DNA of 12,597 nt from Thioalkalivibrio sp. (lineage in GTDB: Bacteria; Pseudomonadota; Gammaproteobacteria; SpSt-1174): contig DSBO01000149.1 of NCBI GenBank assembly GCA_011046015.1, forward strand, positions 1-12,597. Direction: 5' to 3'. Under the pieces are notes generated by a model that searched no databases, was not told the DNA's origin, and was given only the letters and a program-made list of their open reading frames with translations. Both the position numbers and the translations under genes were made by a program. The stretch's first letter is position 1. Each line of letters opens with the position of its first letter. Positions 1 to 5,883 of this stretch are shown piece after piece.

Positions 1-95
1 AGGTTTCGAGCCTCTCACATGTAGATCGAGCCGGTTCGAGCCGAGCACAACGCGCGAGGCCGCCGCCCTGGCGGCCCATCCTCTCGGGCGCGCCA
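1..95. repeat. Intergenic repeat, copy 1
   Basis: This stretch is repeated at 160-252 with a few substitutions and small indels. Both copies begin AGGTTTCGAGCCTCT, contain CGCGCGAGGCCGCCGCCCTGGCGGC and end with GCGCCAT. The copy contains a small GC-rich palindrome (GCCGCCGCCCTGGCGGC). The left window edge cuts it, so its true start is unknown. It is not a CRISPR repeat (too long, only two copies) and shows no convincing gene. Confidence 0.8.
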
Positions 96-101
96 TATAG
101 T

Positions 102-133
102 AAAAAAGGCCCCGATGCTCGGGGCCTTTTTTT
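102..133. terminator. Bidirectional intrinsic terminator
   Basis: A 14-bp perfect stem (102-115 with 119-132) closes on a three-base loop. The arms read AAAAAAGGCCCCGA and its complement, so there is a T-tract on one side and an A-tract on the other, and the hairpin could terminate transcripts from both directions. It lies between the two repeat copies and insulates the downstream locus from whatever lies left of the window. Confidence 0.9.
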
Positions 134-159
134 ATGCTTATCCATGCCCATGGCCCGAG

Positions 160-252
160 AGGTTTCGAGCCTCTGACATTGGACATAGCCGGTCGAGCCG
201 AGCGCCACGCGCGAGGCCGCCGCCCTGGCGGCTCATCTCCCTGGGTGCGCCA
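160..252. repeat. Intergenic repeat, copy 2
   Basis: Second copy of the element at 1-95, offset by 159 bp. Near its start, AGAGG...CCTCT (158-175) could form a short hairpin. Two short overlapping reading frames on opposite strands run through it (134-433 plus, 138-446 minus), but neither has a Shine-Dalgarno sequence or a recognisable domain. I read it as a non-coding genomic repeat. Confidence 0.8.
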
Positions 253-440
253 TGCAAACGAAGACGGCGCTCGAACATGGGGTGCTTATGAATCGATAAC
301 CATGTCTCGTCTCCCCGGTACGGGGCGGCGCGACCGTCCCGCCGCGGCTGCCCCAGGATGCTTCGTCCCTCTTCCCGCTGTATTGCTCCGGCTCCGGTGC
401 CTACCGCTTCCCGTCCGGATGCCCCACAATTGATGTGGCA

Positions 441-486
441 TTGCAAATCAGCAACGCTGCCCGCCTGAGAGGGTACCTGATTGCAT
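441..486 (+). promoter_or_regulatory. Putative activator binding sites upstream of operon A
   Basis: TTGCAAATC at 441-449 and the inverted, shorter GATTGCA at 479-485 resemble the half-sites found upstream of the two other sigma-54 promoters. Their TGCA cores sit 107 and 67 bp before the first base of the -24 element, inside the usual range for NtrC-type enhancer sites. This is the least perfect of the three pairs. The likely ligand is the response regulator encoded at 11009-12418; that link is inference. Confidence 0.45.
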
Positions 487-548
487 TATGATTTCCGGGG
501 GGTGGCGGGAAATTTCGTAGGCATTTGATTTAACTGGTATTTCGAAGC

Positions 549-564
549 TGGCACCCTTATTGCT
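549..564 (+). promoter_or_regulatory. Sigma-54 (-24/-12) promoter of operon A
   Basis: TGGCACCCTTATTGCT matches the sigma-54 consensus TGGCAC-N5-TTGC closely. The invariant GG (550-551) and GC (562-563) are exactly ten bases apart. Transcription would begin near 575, giving a leader of about 90 nt before the GTG at 665. Confidence 0.82.
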
Positions 565-664
565 TCAAAAGGGCAAGGCGTGGTGCTTTCCGGTGCAGCC
601 GGATAGCCCCGTCCTCGCCCGGTGCGATGCGTGTCAGAGTCGTCGGGTGTGAGGAGGGCATGCC

Positions 665-1000
665 GTGTTTCGTTCCTGGTTTCACAGAGACAAGCGCAAG
701 AAAAAGCGAGTCAACATGCAGGCAGTGGCAATCGAAAATAGGGAAGTGGAGCTACCGGGGATCGGGATGGTGATGATCGCCCGTTCGGTGAATTGCATCG
801 GGGATGGCTGCCCCAAGCCGCAGCTGTTGACCCTGAAGGCACTGAATCAGGTGCAAGACGGGGATGTGGTGGAGCTTGTGTCCGACAATCCCACCGCGGT
901 CGAGACGATCCCCGCCATGATGCTTTCCGCCTACGGCAGTCACCTGGCCACGGTACGCAGGGAAGGCTGCTGGAAGGTCTACGTCCGCAAGGGTTATTGA
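665..1000 (+). CDS. TusA-family sulfur-carrier-like protein with basic N-terminal extension
   Basis: This 111-residue protein carries the TusA signature CPKP at residues 49-52, in the context CIGDGCPKPQL. TusA proteins carry a persulfide on the CPxP cysteine and pass sulfur (or selenium) between enzymes in the cytoplasm. There is an additional cysteine five residues earlier (C44) and one near the C-terminus (C102), which classical TusA lacks, so the protein may bind metal or form an internal disulfide. The first 17 residues are an unusual lysine/arginine-rich extension. The GTG start is chosen because a strong Shine-Dalgarno (GAGGAGGG) lies six bases upstream; an internal ATG at 716 would give a standard-length TusA of 94 residues but has a poor ribosome site. 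It is the first gene after the sigma-54 promoter and precedes the YeeE/YedE transporter, the partner TusA-like proteins are commonly encoded beside. Confidence 0.85.
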   Translation: MFRSWFHRDKRKKKRVNMQAVAIENREVELPGIGMVMIARSVNCIGDGCPKPQLLTLKALNQVQDGDVVELVSDNPTAVETIPAMMLSAYGSHLATVRREGCWKVYVRKGY

Positions 1001-1054
1001 GCTGTGCAGGCCTGGCTGCTGGTATTCAAATAAACAGAGAAGATGGGGGATGTA

Positions 1055-2518
1055 ATGACTAACGGTAATGAAGCATGCGGGGTGGCTATTGGCAGTGCCG
1101 TGCGTCCTGCGCTACGCCATCGCGGCGGCGTTTACGCCGCGGGTATCGTTGCGCTGGTGACGCTGGCCTCGATCTTCGCCCTCTCCATCGACAGCCGGTT
1201 CGTCTACATGCTGGTGTATGTGTGGTTCGGCGTCGCCTACGGCCTGTTTCTGCAGTACGGCCGGTTCTGCATGGCCTCCGCCGTGCGTGACCTGTTCGCG
1301 GTAGGCGTGCCGCGCATGGCCGTGGGCGTGATGATTGCAACCGCGCTCTTCTCGCTCACCGCCGCCGCGGTAACCGTGTCCGGATACAGTACGTTCCACG
1401 CGCATCCGCTGGGCTGGCACATCATCATCGGTGGAGCCATATTCGGTTTCGGCATCATCTTCACCGGCGGTTGTGCCTCCTCCTCTCTGTACAAGAGCGG
1501 TGAGGGCAACATCGGCTCGATGCTCGTGCTGTTCAGTATCTCCTTTTCCCAGGCCCTGTTCGTGAGCGCCGACTGGTTTGACTGGCTGGTTCCTGCCTCC
1601 TGGACCGAGGCGGCTCTGGAGAATGGTATGCCGGAAGAGCTTAGCGTGACTACCGGCTGGTTCGACCAGTTCATGGCCGGCTACATCTGGGACCTGAAGG
1701 GCGCCACCGTGGCGGACATGATGGGGCTCGAAGGTACCTTCGCCGGCGCCTTCATCGGCAACGCGCTGCTCGGCGCCATTCTGCCCGCCATTGCGATCAC
1801 CGTGTTCCTGTATGCGGTGGCCTATCGCAAGGGTCACATGCGTCGCAACAAGATCGAGAACCCGGGCATGGGTGATCATCTGCGCGGCATCTGGGCCATG
1901 TTCACGTCGTCGAAGAACACCGCGCTGGCCGGTCTGGGTATCGGCGTGTTCGCCGGCCTGCAGATGTATGTGACGGGCTTACTGCGCGAGCATTACCAGA
2001 TCTTCAACTTCGGTGAGATCCTGGAGGACATGGGGCACACCGCCGGCGTTTCCATCCAGGGCACCGTATTCGATCCCGGCTACTGGTACATCACCACCCA
2101 GGAAGCACAGTGGGCCGGCTGGGTTCTGCACAAGCTTGGCCTGGAGAACATGGACAACATCTTCTTCGGTCTTGAGAACGGTGTACCCAGCCCGCTGCTC
2201 AATGCCCCCGGCATGATGTCCATCGGCATCATCCTCGGTGCGGCGATCCTCGCCAACATCAATCGCGAGTTCAAGTGGAAGCTGCCGAGCATGGAGACCG
2301 CCGTGTTCGCCATCCTGGGTGGGCTGCTCATGGGTATTGGTGCCCGCGTCGGCATGGGCTGCAACGTCGGTGCCTTCTTTGCCGCGGTAACCAACGGCGA
2401 CCTCACGGGCTGGATCTTCCTTGCCGGCATGGCCATTGGTGGCTACCTCGGCGTGAAGGCATTCAGCTGGTGGATGGAATGGCGTGCATCGCGCAACGAT
2501 GACGAGTTCGCCCTCTAG
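1055..2518 (+). CDS. YeeE/YedE (TsuA-type) membrane transporter, predicted sulfur/selenium compound importer
   Basis: A highly hydrophobic protein of 487 residues with many membrane segments and the repeated YeeE/YedE hallmarks: GRFCMAS (C72), GGCASSS (C140) and GMGCNVGAFF (C436). In the TsuA thiosulfate importer of this family, conserved cysteines line the path and relay thiosulfate; YedE relatives near selenium genes are predicted selenium transporters. The spacing between the first two cysteines, about 68 residues, fits the family. It is longer than the usual 330-400 residues, mainly through two hydrophilic stretches in the middle (about residues 175-210 and 300-370), so it may have an additional periplasmic domain. 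I chose ATG 1055, four bases after GGGGGA; ATG 1043 in the same frame is possible. Flanking TusA genes suggest imported substrate is handed to a cytoplasmic carrier. Substrate identity is not determined by the sequence. Confidence 0.88.
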   Translation: MTNGNEACGVAIGSAVRPALRHRGGVYAAGIVALVTLASIFALSIDSRFVYMLVYVWFGVAYGLFLQYGRFCMASAVRDLFAVGVPRMAVGVMIATALFSLTAAAVTVSGYSTFHAHPLGWHIIIGGAIFGFGIIFTGGCASSSLYKSGEGNIGSMLVLFSISFSQALFVSADWFDWLVPASWTEAALENGMPEELSVTTGWFDQFMAGYIWDLKGATVADMMGLEGTFAGAFIGNALLGAILPAIAITVFLYAVAYRKGHMRRNKIENPGMGDHLRGIWAMFTSSKNTALAGLGIGVFAGLQMYVTGLLREHYQIFNFGEILEDMGHTAGVSIQGTVFDPGYWYITTQEAQWAGWVLHKLGLENMDNIFFGLENGVPSPLLNAPGMMSIGIILGAAILANINREFKWKLPSMETAVFAILGGLLMGIGARVGMGCNVGAFFAAVTNGDLTGWIFLAGMAIGGYLGVKAFSWWMEWRASRNDDEFAL

Positions 2519-2529
2519 GCATGAGGTCA

Positions 2530-2554
2530 CGTGGCGGAGGTCTTCTCCGTCACG
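2530..2554 (+). other. Intercistronic hairpin between transporter and second TusA gene
   Basis: CGTGGCGGAG (2530-2539) pairs with CTCCGTCACG (2545-2554), a 10-bp stem with one G-U pair and a five-base loop. No T-tract follows, so it is not a classical terminator. Such hairpins often protect or partly attenuate a transcript. Here it could let the downstream small genes accumulate at a different level from the membrane transporter. Confidence 0.5.
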
Positions 2555-2602
2555 CAACCCGGATAACGATCGAGAGAAGAAAACGATAAGGAGGAGTTTC
2601 TC

Positions 2603-2854
2603 ATGGCAATGAAATTCGAAAAGATCGATGACGGTAACTACATGCTGAACGTGACGGGTTATACCTGCCCGCACCCGCAGATGTACACCAAGAAGGCGCT
2701 GCAGAAGATCGAGCCCGGCTCGGTCCTGACACTGGTGTTCGACAACGCCTCCTCGGGTGAGTCGATCATCTCCATGTGTGAGAGCGAAGGCAACGACCTG
2801 TTCGAACGCAATGGCGAAGGTGGCACCTTCACCTGGAAGATCCGCAAGGGGTGA
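2603..2854 (+). CDS. TusA-family sulfur carrier protein
   Basis: An 83-residue protein of typical TusA size with the motif GYTCPHPQMYTKKAL; C22 is the CPxP cysteine expected to carry a persulfide (or selenide) group. The fold is a small two-layer alpha/beta domain acting in the cytoplasm. The ATG at 2603 follows an excellent Shine-Dalgarno (AAGGAGGAG, 2588-2596) at a six-base spacing. A second cysteine lies in the SMCESEG segment. It differs clearly from the TusA-like protein at 665-1000 (no basic extension, no CIGDGC), so this is not a recent duplicate. It lies two genes after the first TusA and six bases before the DsrE-like gene; TusA and DsrE-type proteins are established persulfide transfer partners in Dsr and sHdr sulfur oxidation. 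Confidence 0.9.
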   Translation: MAMKFEKIDDGNYMLNVTGYTCPHPQMYTKKALQKIEPGSVLTLVFDNASSGESIISMCESEGNDLFERNGEGGTFTWKIRKG

Positions 2855-2859
2855 TGGCG

Positions 2860-3171
2860 ATGCAGCTCGGAATCGTAGTCATCGATGATCGAAATGCCGC
2901 GCACGCGATGGGCCTGCTAAAGGCGGCTCAGCGTCGCGAGTGGCAGACGCGCTGCTTCCTCACCGACCGTGGCGTGTTTCTGCTCAAGGACCCCGCCTTC
3001 CGCGAGATGCTCGATGAGGGCAAGGCGCATTACTCCATCTGCGAGCTGAGTATCGAGCGCTATGCGGATGAGGGTGTTTCGGTCGAGGGCCTGGAAGACA
3101 AGATTATTGTCGGCGGCCAATATCAGAACGCGGAGCTGGTGCACAACTGCGACCAGGTCCTGACCTTCTAG
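2860..3171 (+). CDS. DsrE-like sulfur transfer protein
   Basis: About 103 residues with a DsrE-type pattern: an N-terminal hydrophobic strand (LGIVVID), a helix AMGLLKAAQRR, then CFLTDRGVFLL, and a cysteine at residue 61 in YSICELS, the place where DsrE-family proteins carry their reactive persulfide cysteine. Another cysteine is at the start of the FLTD strand and a third near the C-terminus (HNCDQV). Proteins of this family accept persulfide from, or donate it to, TusA in the cytoplasm. The chosen ATG has AAGGGG eight bases before it; a GTG at 2851 or the ATG at 2854, which overlaps the preceding TGA, could also be used through translational coupling. The match to DsrE is by pattern recognition, not by a search. 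Confidence 0.72.
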   Translation: MQLGIVVIDDRNAAHAMGLLKAAQRREWQTRCFLTDRGVFLLKDPAFREMLDEGKAHYSICELSIERYADEGVSVEGLEDKIIVGGQYQNAELVHNCDQVLTF

Positions 3172-3179
3172 GGGGAGAT

Positions 3180-3446
3180 ATGTCAGACAGTGCAAAACGC
3201 ATTCTGGTGGTGGCGCGTGACGACAAGGTCGAAGCGCTGCGCATGGCCACCGGCCTCACCCTGCTGGACGATCCGGTTCGTGTCGCCGTGATCGGCGATC
3301 TGGATGACGGTTCCGACGATGTCCAGATGCAACTCGAAGCCCTCGACTTCGCCGATGTGCCGGTCGAGCGCCTGACAAACGCTGGCAGCGCCTACCAGTC
3401 GCTTGCCGGCATGATGAGCGAATCAGATGCGGTGTTAGTGGTATGA
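3180..3446 (+). CDS. Small DsrE/DsrF-like protein without cysteine
   Basis: An 88-residue protein with a strong Shine-Dalgarno (GGGGGAG) just before its ATG. It starts with a hydrophobic strand (KRILVVARDD), then a helix (ALRMATGLTLL) and another strand (RVAVIGD), the same order seen at the start of DsrE-family folds. There is no cysteine at all, so it cannot carry a persulfide itself. It may be a structural partner of the DsrE-like protein encoded just upstream, as DsrF and DsrH are of DsrE in the DsrEFH complex; that is inference. Its last codons overlap the next gene by four bases (ATGA), indicating coupled translation. I do not recognise a named family with confidence. Confidence 0.72.
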   Translation: MSDSAKRILVVARDDKVEALRMATGLTLLDDPVRVAVIGDLDDGSDDVQMQLEALDFADVPVERLTNAGSAYQSLAGMMSESDAVLVV

Positions 3447-3637
3447 CTCAATCAGTGAACAAGATACTTTTCCTGCGCGTGCCCGAGGCGGACGACAGCT
3501 TCGGTCGACAAATCATCGACGGCCTGGGCGATGGCGTCAGTCACGAGTTCGTGGATGTCACGCCTGGCGATTACGATGCGATCCTCGACCGTCTTGGCCC
3601 CGGCGTGTTGCCGGTGGTGCTGAAGGCCAGCCGCTAG
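3443..3637 (+). CDS. Very small hypothetical protein, translationally coupled
   Basis: A 64-residue protein whose ATG overlaps the stop codon of the previous gene (ATGA at 3443-3446). The N-terminus KILFLRVPEADDSFG is a strand followed by an acidic loop, and the C-terminus ends LPVVLKASR. It has no cysteine. Pattern and position suggest the third subunit of a DsrEFH-like trio or a remnant of one, but the fold cannot be assigned by eye. It is the last gene of operon A. Tight coupling and codon composition like its neighbours make it a likely real gene rather than a chance frame. Confidence 0.68.
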   Translation: MTQSVNKILFLRVPEADDSFGRQIIDGLGDGVSHEFVDVTPGDYDAILDRLGPGVLPVVLKASR

Positions 3638-3699
3638 CGCTATCAGTTGTCGTGTCGTGAGCACATGGGTTCCTACCGACGGGGTACCCCTCCGATCCG

Positions 3700-3761
3700 C
3701 CCGGGGCTTCACACGCTGCTCTCTCCGGAAGCAGCACACCCGCTGCCTGTGCAGCCCCGGG
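3700..3761 (+). other. Structured RNA segment in the 3' region of operon A
   Basis: A 9-bp outer stem (3700-3708 with 3753-3761, CCCGGGGCT / AGCCCCGGG) encloses a 6-bp hairpin (3715-3720 with 3730-3735) and a second small hairpin (3736-3738 with 3748-3750, extendable to five pairs at the expense of the first). The result is a three-way junction or two alternative folds. There is no T-tract directly after it; the true terminator lies 58 bases on. It may be a 3'-end stabilising structure or a 3'-derived small RNA. No known family was recognised. Confidence 0.45.
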
Positions 3762-3818
3762 TTTCCAGTGCGCCGTCGAATGTGCTCGCATGCGATTTCT
3801 TGCCGGGAACTCGGGCAC

Positions 3819-3838
3819 ACCGGGGACCCGGTTTTTTT
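3819..3838 (+). terminator. Intrinsic terminator of operon A
   Basis: ACCGG (3819-3823) pairs with CCGGT (3828-3832) and is followed by a run of seven T (3832-3838). It lies about 180 bp after the last stop codon of operon A and separates it from the next sigma-54 promoter. Confidence 0.78.
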
Positions 3839-3878
3839 ATACCTGGGTTCAGCGCCATACGCCGCTTGATGCGTCTGG

Positions 3879-3919
3879 TTGCAGATTGCCGTTCGTCACC
3901 GGCGGCTTTTAATCTGCAA
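3879..3919 (+). promoter_or_regulatory. Inverted activator half-sites upstream of the rhodanese gene
   Basis: TTGCAGATT (3879-3887) and AATCTGCAA (3911-3919) are perfect reverse complements, 32 bp centre to centre, about three helical turns. Their TGCA cores lie 96 and 61 bp before the -24 element at 3976. The 9-mer ATCTGCAAT recurs exactly upstream of operon C (7270-7278) at the same distance from its promoter. This is the arrangement expected for a dimeric NtrC-type activator. Confidence 0.7.
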
Positions 3920-3975
3920 TCCGCCTGCGGCCGCGGTGAGCCGATAACTTGTTGATTGTTCGAGAGTTTGATTGA

Positions 3976-3991
3976 TGGCACGTAATGTGCA
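3976..3991 (+). promoter_or_regulatory. Sigma-54 (-24/-12) promoter of the rhodanese lipoprotein gene
   Basis: TGGCACGTAATGTGCA has the perfect -24 box TGGCACG and a -12 box GTGCA, with GG (3977-3978) and GC (3989-3990) ten bases apart. Transcription would begin around 4002. Confidence 0.82.
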
Positions 3992-4159
3992 GACACGGAT
4001 AGGCGCAACCCGTGGTCATGCAGTCCGGTGAGGGGATCCGGATACACGCCGGGAGGCGTCGCGGGTCGAGATCAACAGTTTTTGAGAACAACAGTGAACG
4101 CACCGAAACCGGGTCGACCGGAGGCCGGTGCAAAAACAATACGTAGAGGGGTTCCAGCA

Positions 4160-5644
4160 ATGCGACGAGTAACGGGAACGACAGACCTGCTCCGGGCGCG
4201 CGGCTCGGTGGCGATCATCGCCGCCCTGGGGTTGGCGCTGACCGGTTGTACGGGGGACGAGGATACGACCATGGGGGTGCAGTCGGCGGCGACTATCAAC
4301 ACGCCGGCACAGATCGCCCAGGAATCAGATGACAACTACGACAACAACATGAACGGTCTGGTCACTGGCGCGACGCTGCAAACGTGGATCGACGACTGGG
4401 AGAACAACAAGCCTGCAGGTATCGAGGGGCGCCTGGTAATTCTCGATGTTGCCCCGATCAATCTGGGAGACAACGCTAATCCAGACTACCGGTACATCAC
4501 TCCGGACGCACAGAATGGTGTGCTGAGCTATGGCATCGATCACAACCGTTTGACGCAGGTCCGCTCCAACGGGGTGATCGAGACCGTTCAGGTGGTGCCG
4601 GACGGAAATCAGGTAGATGAGTTCCTGAAGGATTACGCCATCGATCCCACTAAGGATATGATCGTTTGCGCCATGGGGCGCGGTGGTAACAGTCAGGCCA
4701 TGCTCCAGGGGCGCTGCTGGTACATGTTCCGTTACTGGGGCGCGCCAAAGGAGAACCTGGCCGTGCTAAGTGGTGGTTTGCATCATCCCGCAGTGATCGA
4801 TCCCGCCTATCTGGGCACTACTGCCACCTGTGACGAGGTGGCCAGCAGCGGCGCCTGTCTCCCTCGCAACGGACGTGTCTCGGTGCGTGATCTTCCTGAG
4901 GACAACACCGCGTTGCAGGCAACGCTGGGTGATGTATTCGACGTGGTCGAGGGACGAGCCAATGCGTTCCTGTGGGATGCTCGCGGCGCTGGTGAATACA
5001 ATGGCACCCAGTTTACCGGGAACAACGGCTCCAAGCAGGGGCACCCACAAGGCGCCGTACTGTTGCCGTATGCCAACTTGCTCGTCAGTGATGATGCGGA
5101 CGCGGCCGCCCTCCTTCCGGCCGTTGCCAGCTACAGGTACAAGCCGAAAGCCGATTTGTGGGATTACATGAGTGGCCTCATGGTCGATGGTGCGCAGTTC
5201 CAGGTTTGGGATAACGGTGTGCTCCGTGCCCTGAGCCCGGATGAGGTCTATCAGGATGGCCAGACGGTGATTACCTACTGCGAGACCACGTTCCGCGCCA
5301 TGATCACGGGCTTTGCCTCTGCCGCGATTCTGGGGCTGCCGAACCGCTTCTATGATGGGGCCATGGTCGAGTGGAACTCGTTGTCTGCTGGCGTTCAGGA
5401 CAAGTACGGCTCCTTCATTCTTCCCGTCGACTCGCCGTGGCGTACGGACGTGGAGGGTGTCTCCGTGCCGTTCGATGCATACAACGACCCGGCGAACATC
5501 GATGCGCGCGTGATCGACGACCCCTATGCCGCCAACGCCGAGGCCGTCGTCTTCGAGGATCGCCTGTACAAGTACGGCAGCGGTAGCAGTGACGGTGATG
5601 CCGGTGGTGGCGTGTCCCTGCCTTCCAATCCCTGTGGAGGCTAA
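4160..5644 (+). CDS. Tandem rhodanese-like lipoprotein
   Basis: A 494-residue exported lipoprotein. The signal peptide ends in the lipobox LTGC (C30), so it should be anchored to a membrane and face the periplasm or exterior. Two rhodanese-like domains follow. The first (about 60-225) has the reactive-loop candidate C170-AMGRGG. The second (about 250-420) begins with WDARGAGEY, continues with GHPQGAVLLPYANL and carries the canonical Cys-x4-Arg loop C374-ETTFR. Rhodanese domains transfer sulfane sulfur, and some act on selenite or arsenate. Two further cysteines (segments ATCDEV and SGACLP) lie between the domains and one in the C-terminal NPCGG, possibly as disulfides. The ATG at 4160 has GAGGG upstream; 44 additional in-frame residues from GTG 4028 would spoil the signal peptide. 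It stands alone between a sigma-54 promoter and a terminator. ExtH of Geobacter, as I recall it, is a rhodanese-like lipoprotein encoded with multihemes and a beta-barrel, the same company as here. Confidence 0.87.
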   Translation: MRRVTGTTDLLRARGSVAIIAALGLALTGCTGDEDTTMGVQSAATINTPAQIAQESDDNYDNNMNGLVTGATLQTWIDDWENNKPAGIEGRLVILDVAPINLGDNANPDYRYITPDAQNGVLSYGIDHNRLTQVRSNGVIETVQVVPDGNQVDEFLKDYAIDPTKDMIVCAMGRGGNSQAMLQGRCWYMFRYWGAPKENLAVLSGGLHHPAVIDPAYLGTTATCDEVASSGACLPRNGRVSVRDLPEDNTALQATLGDVFDVVEGRANAFLWDARGAGEYNGTQFTGNNGSKQGHPQGAVLLPYANLLVSDDADAAALLPAVASYRYKPKADLWDYMSGLMVDGAQFQVWDNGVLRALSPDEVYQDGQTVITYCETTFRAMITGFASAAILGLPNRFYDGAMVEWNSLSAGVQDKYGSFILPVDSPWRTDVEGVSVPFDAYNDPANIDARVIDDPYAANAEAVVFEDRLYKYGSGSSDGDAGGGVSLPSNPCGG

Positions 5645-5665
5645 TCAGCAATTCTCCTCCCTTTT

Positions 5666-5692
5666 GGGCCCGCGCTTCGCGCGGGCCCTTTT
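5666..5692 (+). terminator. Intrinsic terminator after the rhodanese gene
   Basis: GGGCCCGCGC (5666-5675) pairs perfectly with GCGCGGGCCC (5679-5688) around a three-base loop and is followed by TTTT. It lies 21 bp after the stop codon and makes the rhodanese gene monocistronic. Confidence 0.9.
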
Positions 5693-5731
5693 CTGTTATC
5701 CGGGGCTGTGATCGTGGTGGCGCCCCGTATG

Positions 5732-5737
5732 TATAAT
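5732..5737 (+). promoter_or_regulatory. Sigma-70-like -10 box of the pentaheme cytochrome gene
   Basis: A perfect TATAAT occurs in an otherwise GC-rich stretch after the terminator and 147 bp before the next start codon. A TG lies immediately before it. No good -35 box is visible at the expected spacing, and no GG-N10-GC sigma-54 pattern is visible, so this gene may be transcribed independently of the activator, or at a basal level. Confidence 0.5.
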
Positions 5738-5754
5738 AACCGGACAGCATCAAG

Positions 5755-5800
5755 GGGCATCGGCCGTCGCGCCGGTGTTTCACCGGCGGGGATGATGCCC
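5755..5800 (+). other. Two-tier hairpin in the leader of the pentaheme cytochrome gene
   Basis: GGGCATC (5755-5761) pairs with GATGCCC (5794-5800), and inside it GCCGGTG (5771-5777) pairs perfectly with CACCGGC (5781-5787). It lies about 10-15 nt after the presumed transcription start and 83 bp before the start codon. It could be a stabilising 5' structure or a cis-regulatory RNA. No known riboswitch class was recognised. Confidence 0.5.
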
Positions 5801-5883
5801 GCCATTCGTCATCATTCACCGGGATAGGGATATCGGGCGGCATGGGCCGAGGGCTTCGTGCGGCCGTTTGACGCGAGAGACGC

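Larger units (their letters stand above)
253..664 (+). other. Gene-free leader and promoter region of operon A
   Basis: No supported gene lies here. The first part is GC-rich and unremarkable. From about 421 the base composition becomes more AT-rich, typical of a bacterial control region. The part that can be explained is the half-site pair at 441-486, the sigma-54 promoter at 549-564, an approximately 90-nt untranslated leader and a strong Shine-Dalgarno sequence (GAGGAGGG, 651-658) for the GTG start at 665. Confidence 0.6.
3638..4159 (+). other. Gene-free stretch between operon A and the rhodanese gene
   Basis: No supported protein gene. The left part holds a complex self-complementary RNA segment (3700-3761) and the terminator of operon A (3819-3838). 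The right part holds the half-site pair (3879-3919), the sigma-54 promoter (3976-3991) and a leader of about 158 nt. The frame of the rhodanese gene is open from GTG 4028, but the start at 4160 has a clear ribosome site and gives a proper lipoprotein signal peptide. Confidence 0.65.

Noticed and set aside
30..48. GCCGGTTCGAGCCGAGC, resembling a tRNA T-arm
   Set aside because: No acceptor, D or anticodon arm can be drawn around it, and the second repeat copy has lost part of it.
1..252. CRISPR array
   Set aside because: Two copies of about 94 bp with a 64-bp gap do not fit CRISPR repeat and spacer sizes, and no cas gene is present.
134..446. Two overlapping short frames on opposite strands, one beginning with a GFEPLT-like peptide
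   Set aside because: They lie over the repeat, have no ribosome site and no domain; the peptide comes from the repeat unit itself.
1112..1879. 255-residue minus-strand frame over the transporter gene
   Set aside because: Antisense shadow with His/Gly-rich low-complexity composition; the plus-strand transporter is certain.
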